From contig NZ_JXLA01000003.1 of assembly GCF_001886185.1 (NCBI RefSeq), positions 112,142 to 176,141 of the forward strand: 64,000 bases of DNA, in the 5' to 3' direction. The notes below the pieces were generated by a model. That model ran no database searches. It saw only the letters and a list, made by a program, of their open reading frames with translations, and was not told the DNA's origin. Positions 52,346 to 60,291 of the stretch are shown piece by piece; position 1 is the first letter of the stretch, and each line of letters starts with the position of its first letter. Origin of the DNA: Enterococcus raffinosus (GTDB lineage: Bacteria; Bacillota; Bacilli; Lactobacillales; Enterococcaceae). Made by a program: the position numbers and the translations under genes.

Positions 52346-52395
52346 GTCGTTTAGGACAAAGAATCAACCGTTTAGGAAGAATGCATCGCTAAGGA
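52346..52395 (+). promoter_or_regulatory. LytTR-type direct repeats upstream of the CPBP gene
   Basis: CGTTTAGGA at 52348-52356 and 52369-52377, start-to-start 21 bp (9-bp repeats, 12-bp gap). The second, ACCGTTTAG, fully fits the LytTR consensus [TA][AC][CA]GTTN[AG][TG]. A weaker third copy CGCTAAGGA is at 52387-52395. A TAATAT -10 lies near 52422. Confidence 0.7.
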
Positions 52396-52451
52396 TGACT
52401 TTTCCTATATCCTTACTTTTGTAATATGATTTTTTATGAAGGAGTGAAAAA

Positions 52452-53525
52452 ATGTACGAGGATGAACAGAATGAAAAAAAGCAGTTGACCATTTTTTCTG
52501 CAATTGCTTTTGGCATGCCTGTCATTATGGGGTTGTTTATGTGGTATGGCTATAGCCAAGGGAAAAATATTGATTTATTTTCTATGACTCATATGTACTA
52601 TCCTGCTGCTGGAGCGATGATCGCCTTGATGATTGGCGGAAGAGACAATAAGCTTTTGCCTAAACCTTTCTTTATTTGCTATTTATTGCAGACTGTCGTG
52701 ATGATCGGCTTCAGCTTAATGGGGCTGTTTACCGATAGTAAGGCTCTTGTTCAACAAGCAACTATCATTATGCTGGTGGGTGGCCTGCTATTGTTAATTT
52801 GCTTAGGGATCGCCAAAAAGGAACGACGTGCGGCTTATGGGTTGAGCCGAAAAAATTGGAAAGCAACGATTGGAATGGTCCTGCTTTATCTCATTTTATA
52901 CGTTGCACGAATGTTGGTCGCTTTTCTTTTTGAAGGTGGGATAGACCCATTAATCAAGACCTTCTCAGATTCAATGACCTGGATCGCTCTTTTTTCAACA
53001 TTGGCTTCCTATATTCTTTTATTCGTCCCTTATTTTGGCGAAGAATACGGTTGGCGCTATTTCTTCCAGCCAATCTTACAAAAAAGATATGGCTCGATTA
53101 AGGGCGTTTTACTTCTCGGACTTCTTTGGGGGTTGTGGCATTTACCATTGAATTTCTTCTTTTATACGTCGCCAGCGGACGGCATTATTTCAGTAACCAA
53201 TCAGGTTGTTGTGTGTCTGGCATTGGGAATCTTTTACGCTTATGCCTACATGAAGACCGATAACATTTGGACAGTTGTTGCGATGCACTTCTTAAATAAT
53301 AATTTAGTACCGATTTTTTCTGGCGATTTAACTGGAGAATCAATGAAGGGTTACAGCATAACTTGGAATGATGTAGCACTTATGGCCGTTATCATGACCC
53401 TCTTTTATGCTTGGCCAGCCTTGACAAAATTCTTTAGAGATCGCAGGAATCTCAATCCAACACCTGAATACCGAGCGGATCAGGTAGCCTATAGCTTAGA
53501 AAATGAAAAAGATATGATTGGGTAA
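52452..53525 (+). CDS. CPBP-family intramembrane metalloprotease
   Basis: 357 residues with eight or so membrane spans. The CPBP (Abi, CAAX protease-like) motifs are present: FGEEYGWRYFF with the Glu pair at 197-198 and Arg202, LLWGLWHLPLNFF with its His, and AMHFLNNNLVPIF with His and Asn. Members process prenylated or signal peptides and often provide self-immunity to bacteriocins. Position and LytTR repeats make it a likely target of the preceding AgrA/C-like system. Start ATG follows GAAGGAG. Confidence 0.88.
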   Translation: MYEDEQNEKKQLTIFSAIAFGMPVIMGLFMWYGYSQGKNIDLFSMTHMYYPAAGAMIALMIGGRDNKLLPKPFFICYLLQTVVMIGFSLMGLFTDSKALVQQATIIMLVGGLLLLICLGIAKKERRAAYGLSRKNWKATIGMVLLYLILYVARMLVAFLFEGGIDPLIKTFSDSMTWIALFSTLASYILLFVPYFGEEYGWRYFFQPILQKRYGSIKGVLLLGLLWGLWHLPLNFFFYTSPADGIISVTNQVVVCLALGIFYAYAYMKTDNIWTVVAMHFLNNNLVPIFSGDLTGESMKGYSITWNDVALMAVIMTLFYAWPALTKFFRDRRNLNPTPEYRADQVAYSLENEKDMIG

Positions 53526-53559
53526 AACATACATTCCATAAAATAGTAACCTTAAAAAC

Positions 53560-53612
53560 GCACCTTCAAAAGTTAGAGCGACGTTCTAATTGATTGAAGG
53601 TGCTATTTTTAT
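53560..53612 (+). terminator. terminator
   Basis: GCACCTTCAA pairs with TTGAAGGTGC, with an inner AGTTAGA/TCTAATT stem, then TATTTTTATT. Confidence 0.8.
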
Positions 53613-53831
53613 TGAAAAAAACCTTTCGATTTCACCTGATTTGTCATCCATTCCTCCTTTCAACAAGTGACCTTCTACTAATCAACGACTTCACTATTGA
53701 CTCTGTTCGTTCAAAATCTAAATAATTAAAATAATTTATGAATACAAAACTCTTTTATTATTATATTTTAATGTGTTATACTTTTAATTGTAAGTTTGTT
53801 ATTAAATAAAAGAAGGAGAGGAGGAAAAGAC

Positions 53832-53978
53832 ATGACCTTTTTCGAACAAGAAAAGCCTTACCGTGTCACATTTGATCTGGAAGAAAACATCTTCATTGTT
53901 TATTCTACTCTTACCGGTCAACAAGGAACTGGAATCACCATTGAACAAGCGATCTATGACTTAAAAAAATCTGCCTAA
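53832..53978 (+). CDS. 48-aa protein, paralogue of the gene at 2217
   Basis: Starts ATG 53832 behind GGAGAGGAGG. Shares with the 2217 gene the order YRVTFD, FIVYS, GTGITIEQA and a C-terminal helix ending KKSA. Identity is roughly 40 percent by eye, spread over the full length, so these are true paralogues. An isolated single gene, as is the other copy. Function unknown. Confidence 0.7.
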   Translation: MTFFEQEKPYRVTFDLEENIFIVYSTLTGQQGTGITIEQAIYDLKKSA

Positions 53979-53993
53979 GGAGCGCATCTCTCA

Positions 53994-54014
53994 ATGAATG
54001 AAGCCTATAATTAA
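53994..54014 (+). other. possible 6-codon ORF in a conserved downstream motif
   Basis: After TAAGGAGCG comes, about 11 nt on, ATG and a six-codon frame (M N E A Y N, stop), as after the paralogous gene at 2217. Its last bases enter the terminator stem. Confidence 0.25.
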
Positions 54015-54051
54015 AAGCCTCTGCTTATGAATGGAAAGCAGGGGCTTTTTT
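54013..54051 (+). terminator. terminator
   Basis: AAAAGCCTCTGCTT pairs with AAAGCAGGGGCTTTT, followed by T6. Confidence 0.85.
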
Positions 54052-54159
54052 GTGTCTTCGTCTTACATAATTGTTCGTTCATGATAAGGTAAATCCATGT
54101 CTTCTTCTGCTTGATTCAAGCTATACTAAAGCAACAAAAAAATACGGAGGTTGAAAATC

Positions 54160-54267
54160 ATGAAAAAAATGTTATTTCCATTCTTCGCAGTAAGTTATTT
54201 CTTGGCTCATGTGACGTTGCATCTGACCCTTCATCCCATTCATTGGGTGGCTGGTTTGTTTAATTAG
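54160..54267 (+). CDS. 35-aa hydrophobic peptide, unknown
   Basis: ATG 54160 follows ACGGAGGTTGAAAATC. The peptide begins MKKMLFPFFAVSYFL, a basic start and a membrane span, and continues with a His-rich, Trp-containing tail (LHLTLHPIHWVAGLFN). It could be a membrane peptide, a short leader or a bacteriocin-like product. A second small gene with its own ribosome site starts 13 bp downstream, so the two seem to form a mini-operon. Confidence 0.5.
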   Translation: MKKMLFPFFAVSYFLAHVTLHLTLHPIHWVAGLFN

Positions 54268-54280
54268 TGAGGAATCGAAT

Positions 54281-54400
54281 ATGATTGATTTAATAATCGA
54301 CTTTTTTATCAGCTTAATCAGCTGGAGCGTGGAATTTTTTGGACAAATGATTGATATCATTTCGGATATTATTGTCTATTTATTCTCTGCCCAGCTTTAA
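54281..54400 (+). CDS. 39-aa acidic amphipathic peptide, unknown
   Basis: ATG 54281 follows GAGGAATCGAAT. The peptide (MIDLIIDFFISLISWS then VEFFGQMIDIISDIIVYLF) has no Lys or Arg, five acidic residues and Ile/Phe-rich heptad spacing, so it should form an amphipathic membrane helix, somewhat like phenol-soluble modulins or leaderless peptides, but net negative. A terminator follows directly. No family recognised. Confidence 0.5.
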   Translation: MIDLIIDFFISLISWSVEFFGQMIDIISDIIVYLFSAQL

Positions 54401-54410
54401 AAAAATTCCG

Positions 54411-54438
54411 GAGTCCTTAAAAAAGGGCTCTTTTTTTC
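54411..54438 (+). terminator. terminator of the micropeptide pair
   Basis: GAGTCCTT pairs with AAGGGCTC (one G-U), followed by T7. It confirms that a transcript crosses the two small genes. Confidence 0.75.
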
Positions 54439-54496
54439 TTGACTATCCCCTTCTTTTGTTAGAAGATGAGAGTTTGAGTAAGAAAGTAGGAGAAAC

Positions 54497-56026
54497 ATGA
54501 GTATCTTAGATTTAACAGGCATCGCCCAACAATTTGGTGACAAAATCCTGTATGAGGATTTAGAATTACATTTGAATAAAGGGGAACACCTTGGGCTGAT
54601 TGGACAAAATGGCGCAGGAAAAAGTACCTTGATTAAAATCATTACCGGAGAACAGTTGCCGGATGAAGGCACCATTGCCTGGCAAAAAAATATCCATGTA
54701 GGGTATTTAGACCAATACGTTGAAGTTGATCCAACCCTGTCTATCAAGGAGTTCTTGAAAACCGCCTATGCGGCAGATTTTGAAAAAGAAGCAAAAATCG
54801 GTGAGCTTTACATGGCCTACAGCGAATCTATGGATGATAAGCTGTTAGAAAAAGCGGGTCGCTTACAGACAGAGTTAGACCAAGGAGATTTCTATCAAAT
54901 TGATACCTTGATCGCTGAAATGAGCAGCGGATTAGGCTTAGACGTTTTAGGTATGGACACCCCGCTGGAAGACTTGAGCGGCGGACAGCGCTCGAAACTG
55001 ATTTTAGCAAAATTATTGTTGGAAAAACCAGATGTCTTGATCTTGGATGAGCCGACAAACCATTTAGATGATGAACATGTTGCATGGCTGAGTCAGTTTC
55101 TTCAAGATTTTGCCGGTACCTTTGTGGTGATTTCTCATGATCGTGATTTTTTGAATCAAATTACCACGCATATCGCAGACATTGAGTTTGGGAAATTAAC
55201 CAAGTATACAGGCAATTTGACGAAGGCGCTAAAACAAAAAGAACAATTCCAAGAAACCTATATGAAACAATACGCTGCACAAAAACGTCAGATTGAAAAA
55301 ACAGAAGCCTATATTCGCAAGTACAAGGCCGGTTCACGTTCAACAATGGCGAAAAGCCGTCAAAAGCAATTGGATAAGGTGGAACGTTTGACTCCACCCT
55401 CTTCCAACGCAGTGGCTCACTTTGAATTTCCTTATGCGCCGATTGTAACAACACTAGCACTTGAAACTACTGATCTTGAGATCGGCTATCAAAAACCGCT
55501 GTTGGCCCCCATCAACATTACTTTACGTTATGGGGAAAAGGTCGCCATTCGTGGATTTAACGGAATTGGTAAGTCCACCCTGCTGAAAACATTGATTGGA
55601 GCAATTCCAAAAATAGCGGGTGAATTCCATTTTCCAGCCAATACAAAAATTAATTATTTTGAGCAGGACCTGCAATGGGAGAATCCGTACCAAACACCGC
55701 TGCAATATTTAAGCGAACATTTTCCAAAAGAAACCGTGAAAGAATTGCGGAAGCATCTTGCGAAAGCAGGGTTGCCAAATCAAATCGCTCAGGAACCACT
55801 TAGCACCTTAAGTGGTGGAGAACAAACCAAGGTCAAGCTATGTCAAATGACCATGCAAAAAGGCAACTTATTGATTCTCGATGAACCAACCAACCACATC
55901 GACCAAGCCACAAAAGATAGTCTGCGTGAAAGCTTGGCAAACTTTGCCGGCACCGTTATCGTCGTTTCTCATGAGGAAGGTTTTTATCAGGATTGGATCG
56001 ATCGTGTGATCGAGATCAGTCAGTAA
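54497..56026 (+). CDS. ABC-F family ATPase
   Basis: 509 residues, two ABC domains without membrane spans. Domain 1: GLIGQNGAGKSTLIK, LSGGQRSKLILAKLL, LILDEPTNHLDDEH. Inter-domain linker about 235-320 with the Lys/Gln/Arg-rich helical pair. Domain 2: RGFNGIGKSTLLK, LSGGEQTKVKLCQM, LILDEPTNHIDQ. ABC-F proteins act on the ribosome; subfamilies regulate translation or protect against antibiotics. No leader peptide or attenuator typical for resistance genes is seen upstream, so a housekeeping YbiT/YdiF-like role is as likely. Start follows GTAGGAG. Confidence 0.9.
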   Translation: MSILDLTGIAQQFGDKILYEDLELHLNKGEHLGLIGQNGAGKSTLIKIITGEQLPDEGTIAWQKNIHVGYLDQYVEVDPTLSIKEFLKTAYAADFEKEAKIGELYMAYSESMDDKLLEKAGRLQTELDQGDFYQIDTLIAEMSSGLGLDVLGMDTPLEDLSGGQRSKLILAKLLLEKPDVLILDEPTNHLDDEHVAWLSQFLQDFAGTFVVISHDRDFLNQITTHIADIEFGKLTKYTGNLTKALKQKEQFQETYMKQYAAQKRQIEKTEAYIRKYKAGSRSTMAKSRQKQLDKVERLTPPSSNAVAHFEFPYAPIVTTLALETTDLEIGYQKPLLAPINITLRYGEKVAIRGFNGIGKSTLLKTLIGAIPKIAGEFHFPANTKINYFEQDLQWENPYQTPLQYLSEHFPKETVKELRKHLAKAGLPNQIAQEPLSTLSGGEQTKVKLCQMTMQKGNLLILDEPTNHIDQATKDSLRESLANFAGTVIVVSHEEGFYQDWIDRVIEISQ

Positions 56027-56055
56027 TAATTTACTAAATTAGCCTATAAGAATTG

Positions 56056-56103
56056 CTCCAGCAACTGCTCCTATTTCTAGGAAGAATTGCTGGAGTTTTT
56101 TTG
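56056..56103 (+). terminator. terminator after the ABC-F gene
   Basis: CTCCAGCAA pairs with TTGCTGGAG, followed by T7. Confidence 0.8.
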
Positions 56104-56194
56104 CGTAATTGGATTCAAGAAAAATTTTGAGAGAAGCTCCTCGTTTTTCTATCCACGATAAAACGGGATGTGATACTATTTAATTAGTAATACT

Positions 56195-56225
56195 AAGGCT
56201 CAACTGTTAGTTGAGGGCTTTTTTC
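56195..56225 (+). terminator. second terminator, possibly an attenuator of the XRE gene
   Basis: AAGGCTCAAC pairs with GTTGAGGGCTT, followed by T6. A TGTGATACT extended -10-like sequence lies about 20 bp upstream (56169-56177), so a short leader RNA could end here before the regulator gene. Confidence 0.5.
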
Positions 56226-56277
56226 ACGCGTTCAATCAAAGGTTGATTGCCTATTGTATATCTTGGAGGATAAACTA

Positions 56278-56868
56278 ATGGTAGAGATCGGAACAACTAT
56301 CAAAGAATTGAGACAGGCTAAGAGAATGTCCCAAAAAGAGCTAGCAGAGCATCTGCACGTTACACCTCAAGCCGTGTCCAAGTGGGAGCTTGGCAAAAGC
56401 TATCCTGACCTAGACACTTTGCTTCAGCTGAGTGACTTTTTCCATATCTCGACAGATAAACTGCTGGGGAATGCTTCACCATCATTCCTCGAGGCCCTCT
56501 TTTCAAAGAAAGGAAACAGGACTATGAAAAAGAATGCCCCTGAATCAAAACCAGAGTATCCAAAAGGACCCGTTCCAAAAGCGATAAAGGTAGAGAATGC
56601 CGCTAATTATCTAATGATCACTTTTGATAATGGAGAAACGCGCTACTTAAGATCTCATTACCTTGATGACTACTTAGATGCCTATTCTCTAAAAAAAGGA
56701 CGAGGAAAAAGACGGCTCCTTATCGGTGGTGGGCCAGCAACGATGTGGCTTGGCACTGAAATTGAGATCTTAGATGATGGTACAGTCCTTTTATTCGGCA
56801 AAGACCGTTATTCTCCTCAAGAACTGTGGTATGAAAGCCGGTCTAGAGCCATCGATCTATCAGAATAA
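56278..56868 (+). CDS. XRE-family regulator with unknown C-terminal domain
   Basis: 196 residues. N-terminal HTH_3 domain (about 5-65): LRQAKRMSQKELAEHL, VTPQAVSKWELGKSYPD. After a basic linker the C-terminal part (about 95-190) is beta-rich with a GRGKRRLLIGGGPATMWLG segment; not a known sensor domain to me. ATG 56278 lies nine bases after TGGAGG. Target genes unknown; possibly the neighbouring genes. Confidence 0.82.
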   Translation: MVEIGTTIKELRQAKRMSQKELAEHLHVTPQAVSKWELGKSYPDLDTLLQLSDFFHISTDKLLGNASPSFLEALFSKKGNRTMKKNAPESKPEYPKGPVPKAIKVENAANYLMITFDNGETRYLRSHYLDDYLDAYSLKKGRGKRRLLIGGGPATMWLGTEIEILDDGTVLLFGKDRYSPQELWYESRSRAIDLSE

Positions 56869-56874
56869 AGAAAA

Positions 56875-56902
56875 AAAGGGCTTCCCATTTCGAGGCCCTT
56901 TC
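56875..56902. terminator. bidirectional terminator
   Basis: AAAGGGC pairs with GCCCTTT around TTCCCATTTCGAG. Confidence 0.65.
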
Positions 56903-56911
56903 ATATTGTCT

Positions 56912-57352
56912 TTATAACCATTGAAGTTCTTTACATTCCTTTAACGTCAAGCCAAAACTTTCGTAATTCTCCATCATGCGCTGACGTAAACTTGGATCTT
57001 CCGTCCCCTCTTTGATCAGCACATCAATTCCTGCTGGTGTAACTAAAGACTTCTCAAACCGAATGACCAATAGATCTCCCTTCATCGTTACGACTTTCCA
57101 ATGACTACTTAATAATCTCAACATACCGACTCCACGCCAGACAAACTGATCTCCCGCTAAACGATCGATTCCTCTAATCTGCTTCGTTTTTCCGTTGGCT
57201 TCATATTCCACCAGATCAAGTAGCTCTACTGTCTTTTTCTCCGTTCGTTTGTAAGTGATTCGCGGATGTTTTCTTTTCTCAGACAACCACATAGGAAACG
57301 TCGTACCTTTGATTGTCCAAGTGCCATCAAGCTGCGTCTGCCATTTTTTCAT
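56912..57352 (-). CDS. conserved-looking soluble protein, unknown (146 aa)
   Basis: A beta-rich protein without signal peptide: LDGTWTIKGTTFPMWLSEKRK at the start, then strands with VELLDLVEYEANGKTKQIRGIDRL and FVWRGVGMLRLLSSHW. The layout resembles small lipocalin-type or DUF barrels, but no family is recognised. ATG begins MKKWQTQLDG; upstream GGTGG at 8 bases. Lies divergent from mntH. Confidence 0.65.
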   Translation of the reverse strand: MKKWQTQLDGTWTIKGTTFPMWLSEKRKHPRITYKRTEKKTVELLDLVEYEANGKTKQIRGIDRLAGDQFVWRGVGMLRLLSSHWKVVTMKGDLLVIRFEKSLVTPAGIDVLIKEGTEDPSLRQRMMENYESFGLTLKECKELQWL

Positions 57353-57427
57353 GCTTCCACCTCAGTTTCTTCTTTTTAGTGTAGAATACATTCGATTTTC
57401 ACAAAAGAAATATGCTTTTTCGTAATT

Positions 57428-57441
57428 TTAGGCATGCCGAA
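57428..57441. promoter_or_regulatory. candidate MntR/EfaR-type operator before mntH
   Basis: TTAGGCATGCCGAA is a 14-bp palindrome with one mismatched pair, in the style of DtxR/MntR-family operators. It lies upstream of a TATGAT -10 near 57472 and 75 bp before the mntH start. Confidence 0.5.
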
Positions 57442-57515
57442 TCTTTTTCTTTTCATTTCCTGATTTTGGGTGTATGATTGCTTCGTAGAAAAGTTTATAG
57501 AAAGGTGGGAGCTTT

Positions 57516-59087
57516 TTGAGCAAAAATAATCATCCCATTTTAGAACATACAAACGGACTTTCTTTAGAAGAAGTCAATGGTACGATCAAAGTACCAAAAG
57601 GAAAAAGTTTCTGGCGGACATTGCTCGCCTATTCAGGACCGGGGGCACTCGTTGCTGTCGGGTATATGGATCCAGGAAACTGGTCAACCTCGATTACCGG
57701 TGGGCAAAACTTCCAGTACCTTTTAATGTCAGTTATTTTGATTTCTAGTTTGGTGGCGATGCTTTTGCAATATATGGCGGCTAAACTAGGAATTGTTACT
57801 CGCATGGACTTAGCGCAAGCGATACGCGCGCGAACCAGTAAATCATTGGGGCTTGTTCTTTGGATATTGACTGAGTTGGCGATTATGGCAACAGACATTG
57901 CGGAAGTAATCGGAGCTGCCATTGCCTTGTATCTCTTATTCAATATTCCGCTGGTCATCGCTGTCTTCATTACTGTTTTTGATGTCTTTTTACTACTGCT
58001 GCTGACAAAGGTCGGCTTTCGGAAGATCGAAGCGATTGTCGTTTGTTTGATTTTTGTGATTCTTTTCGTTTTTATTTATCAAGTAGCCTTGTCTGATCCT
58101 AACTGGGGGGATGTTTTAAAGGGCTTTATCCCGACAAGCGAAACATTCGCCAATGATCCTGCAATTGGTGGGCAAACCCCGTTAACAGGAGCCTTAGGAA
58201 TTATCGGGGCAACGGTTATGCCCCATAATTTGTATCTTCACTCCGCGGTTTCACAAACTCGCGAAGTCGATCATGACGATGAAGAAGATATTGCAAATGC
58301 GGTTCGTTTCACCACTTGGGATTCGAATATTCAATTGTCTTTAGCCTTTTTAGTCAATGCGCTCCTATTAATCATGGGGGTGGCAGTCTTTAAAACAGGC
58401 ACTGTCAAGGACCCCTCATTCTTTGGTCTTTATGAAGCCTTGTCAAATCCAGCTACTATGAGCAACGGTATTTTAATGAGTGTCGCAAAAACTGGCGCAC
58501 TTTCCACCTTGTTCGCCGTTGCATTACTAGCCTCAGGTCAAAATTCGACGATTACTGGTACCTTAACTGGACAAGTAATCATGGAAGGCTTCGTCCACAT
58601 GCGGATGCCAATCTGGCTTCGTCGTTTGGTTACTCGTCTAATATCGGTCGTGCCTGTATTGATCTGCGTGCTGCTTACTCGTGGCGATACAGTGGTTGAA
58701 GAGCATGAAGCCTTGAACAATTTAATGAATAATTCGCAAGTCTTCTTGGCCTTTGCCTTGCCTTTTTCTATGCTGCCGTTGTTAATGATGACCAATAGTA
58801 AAGCCGAAATGGGCGAACGGTTTAAAAACAAACGAATCATTCAGTTCCTCGGTTGGGTCTCAGTGGTGGGTTTGACGTATCTGAACTTGATTGGCTTACC
58901 TAGCCAAATCGAAGGCTTCTTCGGTAACAATGCCACCGCAATGGAACTCGCAACTGCCGATACCATTGCCTATGTTTTGATTGTCGCAGTATTGGCTCTG
59001 CTAGTATGGACAGTTGTCGAACTACACAAAGGCAATAAACGTGTTGCGTTGGCTGCAAAAGAATTAGATGAAGATTTATCGGACTAA
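57516..59087 (+). CDS. mntH: Nramp-family manganese transporter
   Basis: Proton-coupled Mn(II)/divalent metal importer. 523 residues with eleven to twelve spans. Metal-site motifs: [11 protein letters not shown] in span 1 (Asp52, Asn55) and [13 protein letters not shown] in span 6 (Met, His); [19 protein letters not shown] transport signature. The C-terminal extension is Lys/Asp-rich. TTG start has GGTGGGAG upstream. The DtxR-type palindrome in its promoter suggests repression by manganese. Confidence 0.93.
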   Translation: MSKNNHPILEHTNGLSLEEVNGTIKVPKGKSFWRTLLAYSGPGALVAVGYMDPGNWSTSITGGQNFQYLLMSVILISSLVAMLLQYMAAKLGIVTRMDLAQAIRARTSKSLGLVLWILTELAIMATDIAEVIGAAIALYLLFNIPLVIAVFITVFDVFLLLLLTKVGFRKIEAIVVCLIFVILFVFIYQVALSDPNWGDVLKGFIPTSETFANDPAIGGQTPLTGALGIIGATVMPHNLYLHSAVSQTREVDHDDEEDIANAVRFTTWDSNIQLSLAFLVNALLLIMGVAVFKTGTVKDPSFFGLYEALSNPATMSNGILMSVAKTGALSTLFAVALLASGQNSTITGTLTGQVIMEGFVHMRMPIWLRRLVTRLISVVPVLICVLLTRGDTVVEEHEALNNLMNNSQVFLAFALPFSMLPLLMMTNSKAEMGERFKNKRIIQFLGWVSVVGLTYLNLIGLPSQIEGFFGNNATAMELATADTIAYVLIVAVLALLVWTVVELHKGNKRVALAAKELDEDLSD

Positions 59088-59090
59088 TAA

Positions 59091-59129
59091 AAAACAGAAA
59101 TCCCTATTTAACAGGATTTCTGTTTTTTT
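59091..59129. terminator. bidirectional terminator after mntH
   Basis: AAAACAGAAATCC pairs with GGATTTCTGTTTT, followed by T7. Confidence 0.85.
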
Positions 59130-59846
59130 ATTTGCTTGGATACCAATTAATGTCGGCCTTTTTCGCTTGTGAGAAAAGTTGGCGATAGGTTAATTTATAG
59201 TCGTTTCCATCCTTGATGAAATGGGTGCCGCATTGACGAAATTCAAAGGGAATGTTCCGTGTAATGGCTTCCTCCCTCACCTTCAAAATCCAATCATAAT
59301 TCAAGGGTCGAGCATTTCTATGGTACTCTCCGCCTGCCACCACTAATTCCACATCGTCGAGATAGTCATTGATGGTCACTTCTTCAATCAAAGGTTGGCA
59401 GATAATATTTTTATGCTTAATCGGCAGCTGCTGCAGCAAGGACAATCGTTGATTTGCGCGCGTCTGGTTTTCTACAGATACACCGATGGTCACATTGTCA
59501 TAGCCATCGCCCCAATCCTCAGGAACCACGTCCATTAACCGTTCAAGGCGCTTCGTTAAGAAAATGAACTCTAAATCTTTCCGTTCTTTGATCATCTGCC
59601 AGCACTCTTCACGCCACGGATCCGCTTCTTCAATCAAAAAATCACTGGAAAAGCAGACGTAAACCTTTTGTCCCCCCTTCATTTTGTAGCCATTTTTCGT
59701 TTTTTTGATCGGCGCATCAAATTGAGCAGATTTTTCAATCTTGCTTGTATCAATCGCCCGTTTTTTGTCACCTTCATGAATAAAAAACAGTATTTACAGC
59801 CCTCGCTAACGCGGCGACAGCCTCGCCACGGGTTCCACATTGCCAT
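59128..59846 (-). pseudogene. DUF5131 (phage Gp37/Gp68-like) protein, frameshifted
   Basis: DUF5131 proteins have an N-terminal Cys-rich part and a radical-SAM-like barrel. The C-terminal 184 residues are open (VYVCFSSDFLIEEADPWREECW, IFLTKRLERL, GVSVENQ, VVAGGEYHRNARPL). Reading upstream on the minus strand, the N-terminus MAMWNPWRGCRRVSEGCKYC starts at 59846 (after AGGTGAGC), but the frame breaks at a T6 run (complement 59782-59787). With two bases removed or one added there, the protein joins as IHEGDKKRAIDTSKIEK and reaches the usual ~240 residues. Real decay or a homopolymer error. Confidence 0.8.
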
Positions 59847-59979
59847 GTGCTCACCTGCTTTTTTCTTTTATCTTATCAAATATATGTTTGAAAGTGCGAA
59901 CTATTTCTTTATCAAAGCATTAATTGCCTAAAAATGCTAAAATCAAGCTATAGATTTTTATAAAAAAGGAAGTGATTTT

Positions 59980-60249
59980 TTGGAAGAATATCGCGGCTTA
60001 TTAGAAAAAACGATTTTACTGCAAGAAAAGCCGATCATGATGTCTTTGTTGATTATGAGTGATGGCGAGAACAAAACAGAGGTCTTGATCAAAGACCGCT
60101 ATTTATCAAGCTACGTTTTCCGTCTGCCGGAAAATAAATATAGAATTCATATCGAGGGGCGTCGGAATAAACGAAATCAGCTTGTTGCCAAGCACTTTGA
60201 GATCATGAATCCTGATGAATATATCAAGATTATCGGTGCACCAGAATAA
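59980..60249 (+). CDS. small soluble protein, unknown (89 aa)
   Basis: TTG start with AAGGAAGTGATTTT upstream. Alternating beta strands (IMMSLLIMSDGENKTEVLIKDR), a basic loop (EGRRNKRNQLVAKH) and an acidic end. No membrane segment and no family recognised. It precedes the nuclease gene by 42 bp on the same strand and may be co-transcribed with it. Confidence 0.55.
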   Translation: MEEYRGLLEKTILLQEKPIMMSLLIMSDGENKTEVLIKDRYLSSYVFRLPENKYRIHIEGRRNKRNQLVAKHFEIMNPDEYIKIIGAPE

Positions 60250-60291
60250 ATCGAGCAACGCAAAGATAGTAAAAGAATAGGAGCAATTCCC

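Noticed and set aside
54497..56026. ABC-F gene as an antibiotic-resistance determinant of the Lsa/Msr/OptrA type
   Set aside because: No resistance-type leader, and linker and motifs fit general YbiT/YdiF-like proteins equally well; left unassigned.
57516..59087. Possibility that the Nramp gene belongs to an amino-acid permease family
   Set aside because: DPGN in span 1 and MPHNLYLHS in span 6 are decisive for Nramp metal transporters.
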